From Panorpa germanica (taxonomy: Eukaryota > Arthropoda > Insecta > Mecoptera > Panorpidae), in the NCBI GenBank assembly GCA_963678705.1, contig OY783206.1, positions 18,487,807 through 18,551,806 of the forward strand: a DNA stretch of 64,000 bases, in the 5' to 3' direction. Below the pieces are notes generated by a model. It was not told the origin of the DNA, did no database searches, and saw only the letters and a program-made list of their open reading frames with translations. This document shows positions 22,558 through 34,916 of this stretch, in pieces. Every line of letters begins with the position of its first letter. Position 1 is the stretch's first letter. Both the position numbers and the translations under genes were made by a program.

Positions 22558-23388
22558 CCCAGTAAACAATTTGGTGAAGTGCCCTATTTGGTGAAGTTCG
22601 AGTCACTCGTACAATTTTATTCTAACGCTTTACAAGTTCCTCTACCTGTCACAGATTTTGTGTTAGTTATTTTTTCTAGTATTCTTTCTTTTTCCAACAT
22701 CATTATTAAAGCATTTTTGTTTCTTTCCCACATGGATATATTTTTTTTAAGTTCAAACTGAGAGAAAAACGAGATGCGTTAGACAAGTAAAATATATTTT
22801 TCACCGTTACACTTGTATACTTGTATAATATTTCGTTCAGTACAGATATTTAAAGTATATGCTATCCTTTTTCAACAAATATTTCTTTAATGGTAATGGA
22901 CAGACGCTATCTCCTTCAATCCCCGAATAGAATGTATATAAACGAAGAATGTACCTAGCGATGGTAAGACAGAGGTTTCAAACCTAACGCAGACCTGCCG
23001 ATCGTGGATTTTTGAATCACCAAAACAATGTAAAAAACTAATATAACGAGTATTGTTGAAGATGAATAATATTCATTAAAAAAATCACGATCCGTACTAA
23101 AGATTACATCTATTTATTTCTTCAGTTAAATATTTATATTTTGCAGACTTTAAAAAGTCAAATTCCATTAAGTTTTATACCCCTGCTAGTATCAAGTTTA
23201 TAACTCCGGTCATAAATCATAAACCGACTCCGTTTTTAATTCAGCAGTGAACCGTCGTTGCAATGTCTGTAGCACATAAAAAGGGCCTTTTCTATGAACG
23301 ACTGAATAGAAAACGAACACGTTCCAGACAAAAAATTTATGATATGTAATAGAAATTAAGTAGAATTTTCTCCAAAATGTTTACTAGG
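22558..23388. mobile_element. MITE a (unit 2)
   Basis: Same 0.83-kb element as 13151-13980. The right terminus is mutated to TTTACTAGG. It arrived with the tandem duplication and not as a fresh insertion. Confidence 0.85.
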
Positions 23389-24596
23389 ATATTAACAATT
23401 ACAATAGTTACCTTTGTCTAACTTAGCTTTGATTTGTAAACTTTTCATACAACACACTTAAACGTAATAAACTATTTACAGCTATCTCGAGCAAAACATT
23501 AACCATTTTCATTTTTCTAATTAATTAATTTTTGCCTGGGGTAAATACAATCGATTACTAATTATTCTACAGACTTGATTTTTGATTGAAATAAATGTTA
23601 ATATATGTATATTGACGTTCTAATTTTTAAAATAGCTATATCAAATTTAAATTTCAGCTTTGTCGCATGTTTTAGCTATGCATAAGACGTCACAGAAGAA
23701 ATAAGTAATCGATATTATCTTCTACTCACAATCGTTTCCGTTTTTGTTGCATAAAAGGTGTAAAATCTGCTGACGTAATATGCAGTAAAATTTAAAAAAA
23801 ATAATTAAAGTGACAAAATGACTTTTTTAATTGTTAATATCTCCCAGTAAACAATTTGGTGAAGTGCCCTATTTAGTAACGTTTCTCTCACTATTTCACT
23901 TCAATAATAGTTCGCATCAACTTTATCTTCATTTGTATTCCGACAGGTGGAGTAATTTCGCCATCTGTAGCCGATAAAGTAGACATTTTATATGAAAAAA
24001 TGTGAGAAACTGCACTATAAATGAACTCTTTTATGACAAAAAAATCATGACACATCTTCAATATAATGTCAAAGTGACTCTAAAATGTTTACTGGGCTCT
24101 TAAAATTTAATGAGTTGTTAACAAATAATTGGACAATTGAGGTCCTGGTAGCTAACTATTAATATTTAGCACAGTTTAATAGAAATTAAGACATAGTTCC
24201 CAAACCCCATTTAACAATGAATCAGAAATTTAAATCTTAAATAGCTACACCTTCGTAGATTTTTCAATATTAACAAAAATAAATTAAAAAATTGACATAT
24301 TGTAGCATATATATAAATAATTCTTAACTTGATAGCAAAAATGTTACTTTATCAGATCATAAATTGAGAATCAATAATTTAAAATCAATTTCAATGTTAA
24401 TTTTCCTTTTTTTATTGTATATAAGCTTTTTCGTTTTATGTACGTATGCAATGCTCTACGATTTAGGGCTCATTACGTGTCGCGTCGTGTATTTTTAATA
24501 AATTTTATTTGTATGAATATAAATTGGTAGCGCTTTACAAATACTTTTATATTTAAAAATTATAATTACTAAATATTTGACAAAAAAACATCATTA
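23389..24596. repeat. Complex repeat R continuation (unit 2)
   Basis: Matches 13981-15188, including nested MITE b. No gene. Confidence 0.8.
23843..24096. mobile_element. MITE b (unit 2)
   Basis: Same 254-bp element as 14435-14688, flanked by CT at 23841-23842 and 24097-24098. The right terminus here keeps the full TTTACTGGG. Confidence 0.85.
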
Positions 24597-25744
24597 CCCA
24601 GTAAACATTTATTGAAGTAGAATGGCTTGGTGAAGTTTGAGTCACTCGTACATTTCAATTCTAACGCTTAACAAGTTCGAGCAACAATACAGAATCCAAT
24701 TTTAGTTCAAATTTATTCCCTACCTGTCAAGAATGTAGTTTTAGCAAGTTCGTTAATAGTTCAAAAGTGTTACACAAAAGTCGCTTTTAGTTCAAATTGA
24801 TTCCCTACCTGTCACAGATTTTGTGTTAGCTGAATTTTTTTCATAATATTATTTTATCTTTTTCCAACATCATTTATTAAATAGCTGTTGTTTCTTTCAC
24901 ACTTCGATATATTTTTTTTAGTTCATTTTCATTCCTTTGTAATAAAGAAACGAGATGCAGTTAGACAACTAAAATATATTTTTCACCGTTACACTTGTAT
25001 ACTTGTATAGTATTTCGTTCAGTACAGTATGTTTAAAGTATATGCTATCCTTTTTAACAATTATTTATTTAATAATAATAGACAGACGCTGTTTCCCTCA
25101 ATCCCCAAATGTAATGCATTTAAACGAATATTCTATTCAGGGTTGTTAAGACAGAGGTTCTAAACCTAACGCAGACCTGCCAATCGTAGATTTTTGAATC
25201 ACCAAAACAATGTAAAAACTAATATAACAAGAATTATTAAAGATGAAAAATATACATTATTTTATTATTGACCCCAACAAAAATATAATAAATAAAATTC
25301 TGAGTGATAACCCAAAAGGGGCAAAGTACAAAAAAACCACTCAGTTTTAAAAAGAATATTCTAAGAACTATTCAAACTAACCTAGTAAAACTAATAAAGG
25401 AAAACAATGGAGTTACAAATACAAATCAAACATTTAAAATTTCAAAGGAAAACCCTTATAAAAAAAACAAAGACACTTCCAACTTGACACGTTAATTAGA
25501 AAGGATTTGAAACCAACCAAAGTATTCATAATGGGATTGTGTCCTTTGTCTTAATTTCTATAAAACTGTACACTATATTGATAAAGTTGGTTACTAGAAC
25601 CTCAAATGTCCAATTATTGTTTAATAACTCCTTATATTTCAGGAGAAATTAACAATTGAAAAATTCATATTTTCTCTTTAATTATTTTTAAAGGGATTTA
25701 ACTTTGTACACATTCCAACTGCATGTGACATCAACGCCGCTAGT

Positions 25745-25784
25745 TGCTATCTCTTTTATACAACAGAGCGTAAAAGAGATAGCA
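25745..25784. repeat. Perfect 14-bp hairpin (unit 2)
   Basis: Same stem and loop as 16338-16377, with arms 25745-25758 and 25771-25784. Confidence 0.8.
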
Positions 25785-26681
25785 TATTTAAGATAAAACT
25801 TTAGCAAGTTTACAGGTTAATAACCTTACAGCTCATAAATCTCCGCTATATGTATTTATATATCAAATATTATTTATAGCTAGTTTAAGGAACAATAAAA
25901 TTCCATTATTATGTCTGCCGTACCAGGGTTAAATACAATAAAAACTTCTTATTATTTGACTTGACTTGATTATTTCGACTACCAACGGCTACAAAACATT
26001 ACCACGGCACTGAAGTACTCAACAAATAACTGACGTTAAAATGCATTTTACGTCATACAAATATGGCCGACCTTTTCTAGCGCTAAAACTACAATTCGAT
26101 ATTCAATAAAATAGACACGCCTATACACATTTATTAACATCAATTACATTCAACAATTGAAAAATCGGCCACTGAAAAATGAGGACACAAGCCCATTATT
26201 GTAATCCAAGATGCAAATCAATATGAATTCACCGCCGCGGATCCGAACCAAAAAAAACTTCAGAATGAAAGCCCTACTCAAAAATAGAATAGATTTACAC
26301 CTTTTCTGTATTAAGTAGCATAATATAAAACATTAACTAGTTTCAAATATAACAAACAAATTACGGAAAACCCGGCTTGGAAAAATTAAAATGTTGTAAG
26401 AAAAATTAATTATACACAATTACAAATATATTTTACGCAATATTAAATAAATTTACGTAATAAAATAGACTGAAAACTCAGATATAAAAATGTTTTCAAA
26501 TTAAGAAGAAAGTCTTTCAAATATTATTGCAATAATTATAAAGATTTCGTCAAATAACCGTAATACCGAACTGTTGTACCCATCAAACAAACCATAACGT
26601 CAAGGTATGGATTAAAAATCAAAACAAAAAACTAATAGGTTAAGGCAAGAAATTTATTAGAAATAAACTTAATGCATTGTA

Positions 26682-26963
26682 TCTTCATTAAATATGTGTT
26701 TTCCCAGGATCAAGCAAAATATATACAAAACAATCCCTTGGAGTTGAAATTATAATGGCAAAGTGAAAACACAACAACAGTAAATAAAAAAATGAAAATT
26801 GTGAAGCATAATATACATTTTATCTACATTAAATATGTGTTTTCCCAGGATCAAGCAAAATATATACAAAACAATCCCTTGGAGTTGAAATTATAATGGC
26901 AAAGTGAAAACACAACAACAGTAAATGAGAAAATGTCAATTGTGAAGCATAATATACATATAA
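26682..26963. repeat. Tandem duplication of 141 bp next to the transposase 3' end
   Basis: Two head-to-tail copies beginning near TTAAATATGTGTTTTCCC (26688 and 26829). Unit 1 has a single copy (about 17255-17395), so the duplication is specific to unit 2. Confidence 0.85.
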
Positions 26964-26976
26964 GGGAAGTCTTTAT

Positions 26977-27848
26977 TTAAGCAGCAACAAAGGCAAAATC
27001 TTCATACAATCTTCCGCATTCATAATATCCAGTGTGACTTTTTGTATTTGTTACGTATGCTCGCGCAGGGGCATCGCATATGAATGCTCTTATTTGCACT
27101 AAATATGTTTTATTATCTACTACAACACCATTAGCTATCAAATATTTTAGCTCTTCACTAAAAACTTTAATGTACTCTGCAATTGAAGTGGGTTTACTGT
27201 CGCCATGATAAGCCCCTATTAAAAAAACGTGCGGATTTTTCCAATTAACAATATTACCTAATATAGGCCATAACTGACTTTTAGAACTCTTTGCAAGTGG
27301 AAGGCCATCTATTCCTATATCTAAAATTATAGAATCAGGTATAAAAGCATTGCCCTTAATTGTTTCAAGGACAAACCATAATGAAGATAAGCACCATTGC
27401 ATATATAAACAATATTGGACTGTTTGGGGGTAGAACGGAAAGTTCTGGAATCTTTTGGCAAATCAGGAAATGCTAGTTTTAATATACACAATAGTTCATT
27501 CACTGCTATATTTGAAATATTATGTCTTATCACCCATTCTGATAATTGCGATTGAATATCATTATTAACTTTGGAACTGCCACAGCTGTACTCATTAACA
27601 GAATCTTCAATTAATTCATTAGTTGAATAATCGTTATTTAAATCAGAAAATACAGTATTCGAAGTACAGCCTAATTCTTGTACATTTATGTCAGGTATTG
27701 CATTAGCAATACTACTTTGATTCACAGGTTTAGATCTCCGCGTCCTTGCGTATGCGGATAAATCTCCAGCTGCTAATAGTTGTTTAGTTTCTCTGACTAT
27801 TAGTTTATTATAATGACGCTTTAATATTAGATGCAGTGGTTTAGGCAT
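26977..27848 (-). pseudogene. Transposase-like gene of the long-TIR transposon (unit 2)
   Basis: A better copy than 17447-18238. The frame runs from ATG 27846-27848 (MPKPLHLILKRHYNK) through SQLSEWVIRHNI to the HYGL region. A frameshift near 27365-27385 (shared with unit 1) then separates it from IGIDGLPLAKSS, LWPIL, IGAYHGDSKP and DAPARAYV…HTGYYECGRLYEDF, ending at 26977. The first Cys of the expected C-x-x-C after HTGYY is present, and then the protein ends early. The N-terminal part is charged and may bind DNA, but I see no clear motif. Confidence 0.65.
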
Positions 27849-29054
27849 GTTTATAGTAATAGAAGTGTACTTACTTGATTGATAGAGTAGAAAATAAAGC
27901 AAAATTGATGTAGACTGAAATAGAAAAACAAAAATTTAAGATATTTAATATTTTAGTTTAAACCAATGAATATACATAAAATAAATAAAAAATATGTAAT
28001 ACAATATATAATACATAAAAGGGGTACTCATAATAATTACCAAAATAACTTTTATATAAAATACATAAAAAATAATTTACAAAATGGTGGTACAATAACT
28101 AGGTGGTTCTCAACAACGTACGTTGTTACATATAGAAAGAAATTTTCAAGAAATTACAACTTACTATATATTTAAATATAACTGCACAAATATAACTATA
28201 AAAATATAAAACTATTAATGACTATTTAATAAACGGTATTAAAATTACTATTAATAATTTCAACAGCAAAAAGAACTTAGAAACTTTTGGAAACTTTACT
28301 ACGTACACAGTAAACCGTTAGATCGTGGAATGTTAGGCTCATATTCCGCCATTTAAATCTAAACGAAAGGTAGCCGATCATTGCCGAACAAGTAAGAATG
28401 AGAGAGAAAGCAATCTTATATATGCCATTATACATCCGTTTGTTGAAAAGGGATAGTATATAACTTATACATATCTTTGGAATGAAATAATATACGAATA
28501 TAATAATATAACCATAAAAAATATATTTTGCTTGTCTAACCACATCTCGCTTCTCTCTCACTTAGCAGATTGATTCCTCAATTTGGAATAAAAGGAATGA
28601 AAATGAACTAAAAAAAAAAAATATCCAAGTGTGAAAGAAACAACTGCTATTTAATGAATGATGTTAGTAAAAGATAAAATATAATTATGAAAAAAATTCT
28701 AACTTCTAACACAAAATCTGTGACAGGTAGAGAATCAATTTGAACTAAAAGCGACTTTTGTGTACCACTTTAGAACTATTAAACAAACTTGCTAAAACTA
28801 CATATATCAGATTTTATTTCACAAAATCTTGACAGGTAGGGAATAAATTTGAACTGAAATTGGTTTCTGTGTTGTTGCTTCGAACTTGTAAAGCGTTAGA
28901 ATTGAAATGTACGAGTTACTTGAACTTCACCAAGCCATTCTACTTCACTAAATCTTTACTAGGTCTAAAGCATTTATTTGACCAATTTCGTTATAGTATA
29001 ATAAAACATTTCATAAAAATTAAAAATGTTAGCAAAAACAAATATCATTATCGA

Positions 29055-30150
29055 CTAACCTCCACTGGCGTAGCTAGGTATGAGCCAGTCGGTGCTGTGC
29101 ACCGGAGCCCCCAAGCTCAGGGGGCCCTCGGACTTTTATAACTTGTATTTATATTTTAACGGTGTTAACGGTTAACCGTGAAGTAATACTCTTAGTAAAT
29201 AGTTATTCCCGACAATGCATACAAAACTTTTATAACAAAAACATAAACAATAACAAACATTCTAAATAGCATACTAGGTATTTATTTCTAATGTGAGGTA
29301 TGCAGTAATAACTAGATCGGAAAATAGCCAGCCGGTTGATGTAGAAGTAGAAAAAACGTTTTTAGCTTTTTATGCATCATTCAATCATTATGCAGCAGAT
29401 TTAGTCAAACAGGTGACTACATTTTTTATCGACAAAAATATTGATTTAAAAAAATGTGTAGGTCAAGGTTATGATGGAGCCAGTGTGATGAGCGGTGTGT
29501 ATAATGGTGTACAAGAACAGATTAAGGATATCCAACCTAACGCGGAGTACATACATTGCTCCACTCATAATTTAAATTTGGTGGTAATTGATGCTTGTAT
29601 CGCATTACAGATTTTTGTTCGCAACGTTACAAGATTTGTATAATTTGTTCGGAAATAGCATCAAACGTTGGGATCTGTTGTCAAAATTCACTGGCGAATC
29701 GGACACCACTCTAAAAAAACTTAATCCAACTAAATGGTTTAGTAGGGTCAGTACAATATCTACAATAAAACTTCGTTTTTTCGATATTATCAAAGCGTTA
29801 TCAGAAATAGTTCTCAAGAGTTCCAGTAAAGACGAGCGTAGTCAAGCAGAAAGTATTAAAACTAAAATGCTAAATTTCGAGTTCGTGTTCCTTTGCGAAT
29901 GACATCAATTATGCATCTAAAACTTTACAAAAAAACGATAACAATTTGGACGATTCAAGTAGAGCTTAAGCGGAGACAAATGCAAAGATGCAAATTTATA
30001 GAAATGACTTCGAATCCTTCAAGTACAAAGCCAGTAAATCTGCAAGAATATATGGTATAGATTCCCATTTTAAAGAAAAAAGGCAAAAGAACCTGATAAA
30101 CTACTAACTACCTGATAAACCGAACTTGAAAAAGTGTAAAAAATAGTGAA
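29055..30150 (+). mobile_element. hAT transposon, 5' part (unit 2)
   Basis: The target duplication CTAACCTC is at 29055-29062 and the terminus CACTGGCGTAG starts at 29063. The frame 29293-29643 is intact through EKTFLAFYASFNHYAADLV, GQGYDGASVMSGVYNG and HCSTHNLNLVVIDAC. A frameshift then leads to the second frame (29588-29902) with LYNLFGNSIKRWDLL and the mutated LNPTKWFSR. This is the middle of a ZMYM1-like hAT transposase; the C-terminal dimerisation region is absent here. Confidence 0.85.
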
Positions 30151-32228
30151 CAATATATTCAAAATAACAAACAATTATGTAGTAGCTAATGTCAACTTAG
30201 TACAAAGTAAAGATGCAATAATATAAATAACAATACTAAAAAAAAATTGATCAAAAAACGCCTTTATCTTAGGCACTGCGAAAAATAATAACGCAGAAAT
30301 AATAATTACAAATATATAAACAATAATATCCATACGACTTTTAAATCAACACCGTGTGTGTACATTTAAAGGATTTAATGTATTACAGAATCACGGATTT
30401 ACTCTACTTAATTTAAATAATTAAAGTAATAAAATGACTTTTTTAATTGTTAATATCTCTTAATATATAATGAGTTGTGAACAAATAATTGGACATTTGA
30501 CGTCCTGGTAACTAACTATCAATATTTAGCCTGGTTTTATAGAAATTAAGACATTAAACAATAAATCAGAAATTCAAATCTTACATAGCTGCACCTTCGT
30601 ACATTTTTCAATATTAACAAAAATTAATTAAAAAATAGACATATTGTAGCATATATAAAAATAATTCCTAACTTGATAGCATAGCATACTTATTACTTTA
30701 ATCTTATTTATTCAAAACTACTTTTATCGGCATGGTGTTGTAGAAAGAAAAACTATTCAATCAAATCGTGTGAAATTTTAATATGTTATTCACAACATCA
30801 ATAGCTATTTCGTTGGAACTAGAATCACTCTTTTATTTGAATAATTTCGTATCTTTTGCATTAAATGAGTGGTAAAAAAACCAGTTTTGAGAATTTTAAT
30901 TTAAAAAACGCGCCATTTTGTCAATTTTCAATTTTTTTTTTTAGATCCGACCATAACTGTTACTAAATCATACTAATTAATAATTTTCTTGGTTTTTATT
31001 TATCAGATAAATAAAAGAGCCAAAATCGGCAACACTATCCAGGTCTAACTTTTTGACAGGGTCTACTTCAGCGCCATTTTTAACATATTTAACAATATTA
31101 TTAATTTTAAAAAGACTTTTCTGTATGTAGAATAAGTGTAATAATAAGCCAAAATAGTTAAAATATCGTTTTTTAATATTTTTTATTATAAAAAAACAAT
31201 CGTCAAAATACCTTAAATTTTCGAGATTACCGTTCCCCCACCCCCCACCCCTATAGATCACCGTTCCCCCTTAAATTCAACCAAATTAGCAAGACCAAGT
31301 ACATGAAAATATTTGTAACAGAACGAATCGAAGATTTCATTAGATTGTTTTTTCACGTGCAATTTTATCAAATCTCTACTAAACTTTAGTTATGGCATAA
31401 CTGAAGTTCATTTTAAAAAATGAGTAACCACAGTTAATGCAAACGAGGTATTTTGCTCGACTCGAATATAAGACAAAGATCCCACTGTTTTTTTCTCGCG
31501 GTTTTAATTCCATATACAACACATGCGGACAACAATTGACACGTGAAATATTTGTAAACACAGAATGTATCATTTTTTTCATCAGAATGTTGCATTTTTT
31601 AAAAAAGGATACTAAAGAGAAATGGACACAAATGGAAATGAATTCAATGTATTACAGAATCACGGATTTGTTCTACTTAATATAGCGTCTAAAGCATTTT
31701 TTTGACCAATTTTGTTAGATTATAATAATACATTTCATAAAAATTAAAAATGGTATTAAAAACAAATATAATTATTGACTTACTGACCTTATTCCTTTTT
31801 TATTAATAACTTTTATTGAAAATAACTTTAAACAATAATTGTTATATAACAATTACATATATTTCACAAAATAACAAAAATAATAAACGTCTTTATGTTA
31901 ACAAAATATTCAAAATATAGTTGCTAATGTCTCAACTCCGTACAAAGTGAAGATTCAAACTAAACAAAAACCAACCCTTACAGAGACTTGCAAAAAAGAT
32001 TCCGAAGTACTTACGAATCTACCCGATAAACCAGTTTTTAAAATGTGCAGAGTGGGGGGTAATTTTATTTTGGAAGCACGGAGGCGGTTTTTGCAGAGAT
32101 TAAAAATTGTGCTAGAAAGTTGAAATTTTTTATGTAGGCTGTGTAACTAATTTACGAATCGAAAAAAAATCCCAAATTTTGAAAAATAACGTCAAATAAC
32201 GAATAAATTACAATACTTACAATACAAT
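30151..32228. repeat. R-related repeat after unit 2
   Basis: Third close copy of 20484-22557, but without MITE a at its end: ACAATACAAT|ATTAAC at 32228 is the empty site. Short frames (30977-31261, 31437-31685) are repeat-borne. Confidence 0.75.
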
Positions 32229-33200
32229 ATTAACAACAGTTACTTTTGTTTAACTTTGTTTTGATTTGTAAACTTTTCATACAACACACTGAAACGTAAT
32301 AAACTATTTACAGCTATCTCGAGCATTTACCATTTTCATTTTTCTAATTAATTAATTTTTGCCTGGGGTAAATACAATCGATTACTAATTATTCTACAGA
32401 CTTGATTTTTGATTGAAATAAATGTCAATATATGTATATTGACGTTCTAATTTTTAAAATAGCTATATTAAATTTGAATTTCAGCTTTGTCGCATGTTTT
32501 AGCTATGCACAAGACGTCACAGAAGAAATAAGTAATCGATATTATCTTCTACTCACAATCGTTTCCGTTTTTGTTGCATAAAAGGTGTATCTGCTGACGT
32601 AACATGCAGTAAAATTTTCTTTAACATTGGATCCCTTTAAATAATAAAATTTAATTATTTGTCACTTAAGTGACAAAATGACTTTTTTAATTGTTAATAT
32701 TTATTAAAATATAATGAGTTGCTAACGAATAATTGGACATTTGAGGACCTGGTAGCTAACTATCAATATTTAGCACAGTTTAATAGAAATTAAGACATAG
32801 TTCCCAAAACCCATTTAACAATAAATCAGAAATTCAAATCTTAAATAGCTACACCCTCGTAAATTTTTTGATAATAACAAAAATAAATTAAAAAATGGAC
32901 ATATTGTAGCATATATATAAATAATTCTTAACTTAATAGCAAAAATGTTACTTTTTCATATGATAAATTAAAAATCACTAATTTAAAATCAATTTGAATG
33001 ACAATTTTTCTTTTTTTATTGTATATAAGTTTTTTCGTTTTATGTACTTATGCAATGCTCCACGATTTAGGGCTCATTACGTGTCGCGTCGTATATTTTT
33101 AATATATTTTATTTGTATGAATATAAATTGGTAGCGCTTTACAAATACTTTTATATTTAAAAAATATAATTACTAAATATTTGGCAAAAAAAACCTCATC
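32229..33200. repeat. Complex repeat R without MITEs a, b or the long-TIR element
   Basis: Matches 13981-15188 but lacks all three insertions, so it serves as the pre-insertion reference for their sites. No gene. Confidence 0.8.
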
Positions 33201-33540
33201 ATTGTCGTCTGAATTGGATTGGGATTCTTTGGAATATTGTCCGTTAAAAGGACTTAATGTAATGGTAAAATTTTAACCATTAAAAGGACATTTGGGGCGA
33301 GTGCGGACATAAATCATAAAATTTCTAGTCGTCATTTAAGACGGCAGCGACATCTCATGTATGATATAGAATGTAGTAATAAGTTCTATTTTTGCGCTTA
33401 TATTCAAATTTATAAAAGATAATTGGTTAAAAATATTAATAAAAATTAATATAATAATAAATAAGAAATATTAATAAAAAATGAAATTCATAATTCATAA
33501 ATTTTTGATTTTTTAAAATTATGGTACATTGCCTCATTCT
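33201..33540. repeat. Dispersed repeat shared with 59601-59895
   Basis: The two copies share TTGGATTGGGATTCTTTGG and TCTAGTCGTCA…AAGACGGCAGCG, then AT-rich sequence. Both lie shortly upstream of hAT fragments. A short open stretch (LDWDSLEYCPLKGL) is visible near 33196-33277 and in the other copy. I do not recognise it. Confidence 0.6.
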
Positions 33541-33728
33541 TCCAGTAAACATTTTGGAGTCAATTCTACCTTATTTCTATTACTTATCATGAGTTTCTTG
33601 AACGCGTTCGTTTTCTATTCAGTCGATCATAGGAAAGGCCCTTTTTATGAGCTACAGACATCGCAACGACGGCTTACTGCTGAATAAAAGCGATTCCGGT
33701 TTATGATTTATGACCGGAGTTATAAATT
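33541..33728. mobile_element. Truncated CCCAGTAAAC-family MITE
   Basis: It begins TCCAGTAAACATTTTGGAGT and follows the MITE d sequence (50977 on) through the CGTTCGTTTTCTATTCAGTCG region. It stops near TTATGACCGGAGTTATAAA. The other end is missing. Confidence 0.7.
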
Positions 33729-34365
33729 ATAATTTAGGGATGTTTAAACAGAGTATTTATTTTGAAAAATTAAATCGATTTTTATTAGAAAACAAATTTA
33801 TAATGAAAGAAAAACAATAACTTTATGCAAGAATTTTATTAATATTTTATTAAATGTAATATATTTACAGCATTATTTTTGATCGATTGATAATATAACA
33901 TTAGTCTACATTGTTAAACATTAAATAATCATACACTAACTATTCTATACACTTGAATATACACTGTGCTTGAACATTAGCTTTAGTTTTATCTAGGAGA
34001 CAGTTTCTGAAAATAAAATTACATGTACTTTACATATTTATATAGTCATAACTCTTATAAATAATATCTTGTGAGGATACTATTTTATTTAGTACTACTA
34101 CTATGATATTATGAAGTTTGTAAATTTGAATGACCCCTCTTCCACTGGGTTCCTGTGTTTTTATCCTCTTTTGTGATACGCCTTCTTCCACTTCTGTGTT
34201 TTCATTGGCTTTATTTCTTTATATTTGTTTTATTACAACCTATTTTGTTTAACTATAAACTTTCTTCTGGCTTAATCTTTAGTCCACTCACCTTTGGACT
34301 CAACGACTTTTGATGTTTACAATTTAATGTATAATGTCGCTGATAGTCCAGTGGCCTGCGATGGA
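33729..34365. other. Low-copy AT-rich stretch, nothing recognised
   Basis: No reading frame or terminal repeat that I can support. Not seen elsewhere in the window. Confidence 0.5.
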
Positions 34366-34526
34366 TACAAGAGCTTTAGCGGAGACAAATGCAAAGATGC
34401 AAATTTATAGAAATGACTTTGAATCCTTCAAGTACAAAGCCAGTGAATCTGCAAGAAAATATGGTATAGATTCCCATTTTAAAGAAAAAAGGCAAAAGAT
34501 AATTAAAAAACATTTTGATGAATTAG
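34366..34526 (+). mobile_element. hAT transposase fragment interrupted by Copia
   Basis: It encodes ALAETNAKMQIYRNDFESFK and KASESARKYGIDSHFKEKRQ, matching 20300-20430, 29960-30090 and 59913-60030. It ends at GATGAATTAG, exactly where the Copia 5' LTR starts. The uninterrupted version at 60030 continues as GATGAATTAGTTTCTGATTACC. Confidence 0.85.
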
Positions 34527-34751
34527 TGTTGGATTTAAATTTAGCGCCCTCTCGGGATTGACACTATTCTATCTTTCTTTTTACACTCAGTATTACTGTA
34601 GGTAAAACTGTTGGTAATACTGTACTCTGTAATACCATCCTACTAAGTAGTTATTATATACTCTGTGACATCTTAACGCAAGTGTACATTTAATTAAATA
34701 TAATAAACCTGATTAATATAAATTAATAGTTTATCTCTGCTAAATATAACA
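34527..34751 (+). repeat. Copia 5' LTR
   Basis: TG…CA bounded, 225 bp. It aligns with the 3' LTR over its full length but with many substitutions and a small insertion near 34595-34650. Confidence 0.9.
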
Positions 34752-34765
34752 GGTTATGGGCCCAG
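34752..34765 (+). promoter_or_regulatory. Copia primer binding site (tRNA-iMet anticodon-arm type)
   Basis: GGTTATGGGCCCAG follows the 5' LTR directly. It is complementary to the anticodon stem-loop of initiator tRNA-Met (CTGGGCCCATAACC). Insect Copia elements are known to prime from a cleaved half tRNA in this way. Confidence 0.85.
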
Positions 34766-34916
34766 ATAAACCCAGAGACGTTTAGTGAGTGTTTTTCGAA
34801 AAGTAACAAGTGAATAAAGACTTTTAGTGTGGTGAACATAACCTTAAAAAAAAAAACGTGGCTGTTGAAACTGTTTCTGTTCTTCTTTGTGTTAAAAGTG
34901 TTCACTTCGAATAAAA

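Larger units (their letters stand above)
24597..28963 (-). mobile_element. Long-TIR DNA transposon, 4.4 kb (unit 2)
   Basis: The ends match those of 15189-19310. It is longer than the unit 1 copy mainly because of an internal 141-bp tandem duplication and retained transposase sequence. It also carries the 14-bp hairpin at 25745-25784 and a small plus-strand frame at 25304-25495 that is broken in unit 1. Confidence 0.75.
21421..31083. repeat. Tandem segmental duplication, unit 2 (about 9.7 kb)
   Basis: Second copy of 12011-21420 with the same order of nested elements. It differs by a 141-bp internal tandem duplication near 26682-26963, by keeping 41 bp of transposase and 10 bp of hAT that unit 1 lost, and by scattered substitutions. 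It therefore did not arise from unit 1 as it is now; the shared ancestor was more intact. Confidence 0.85.
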
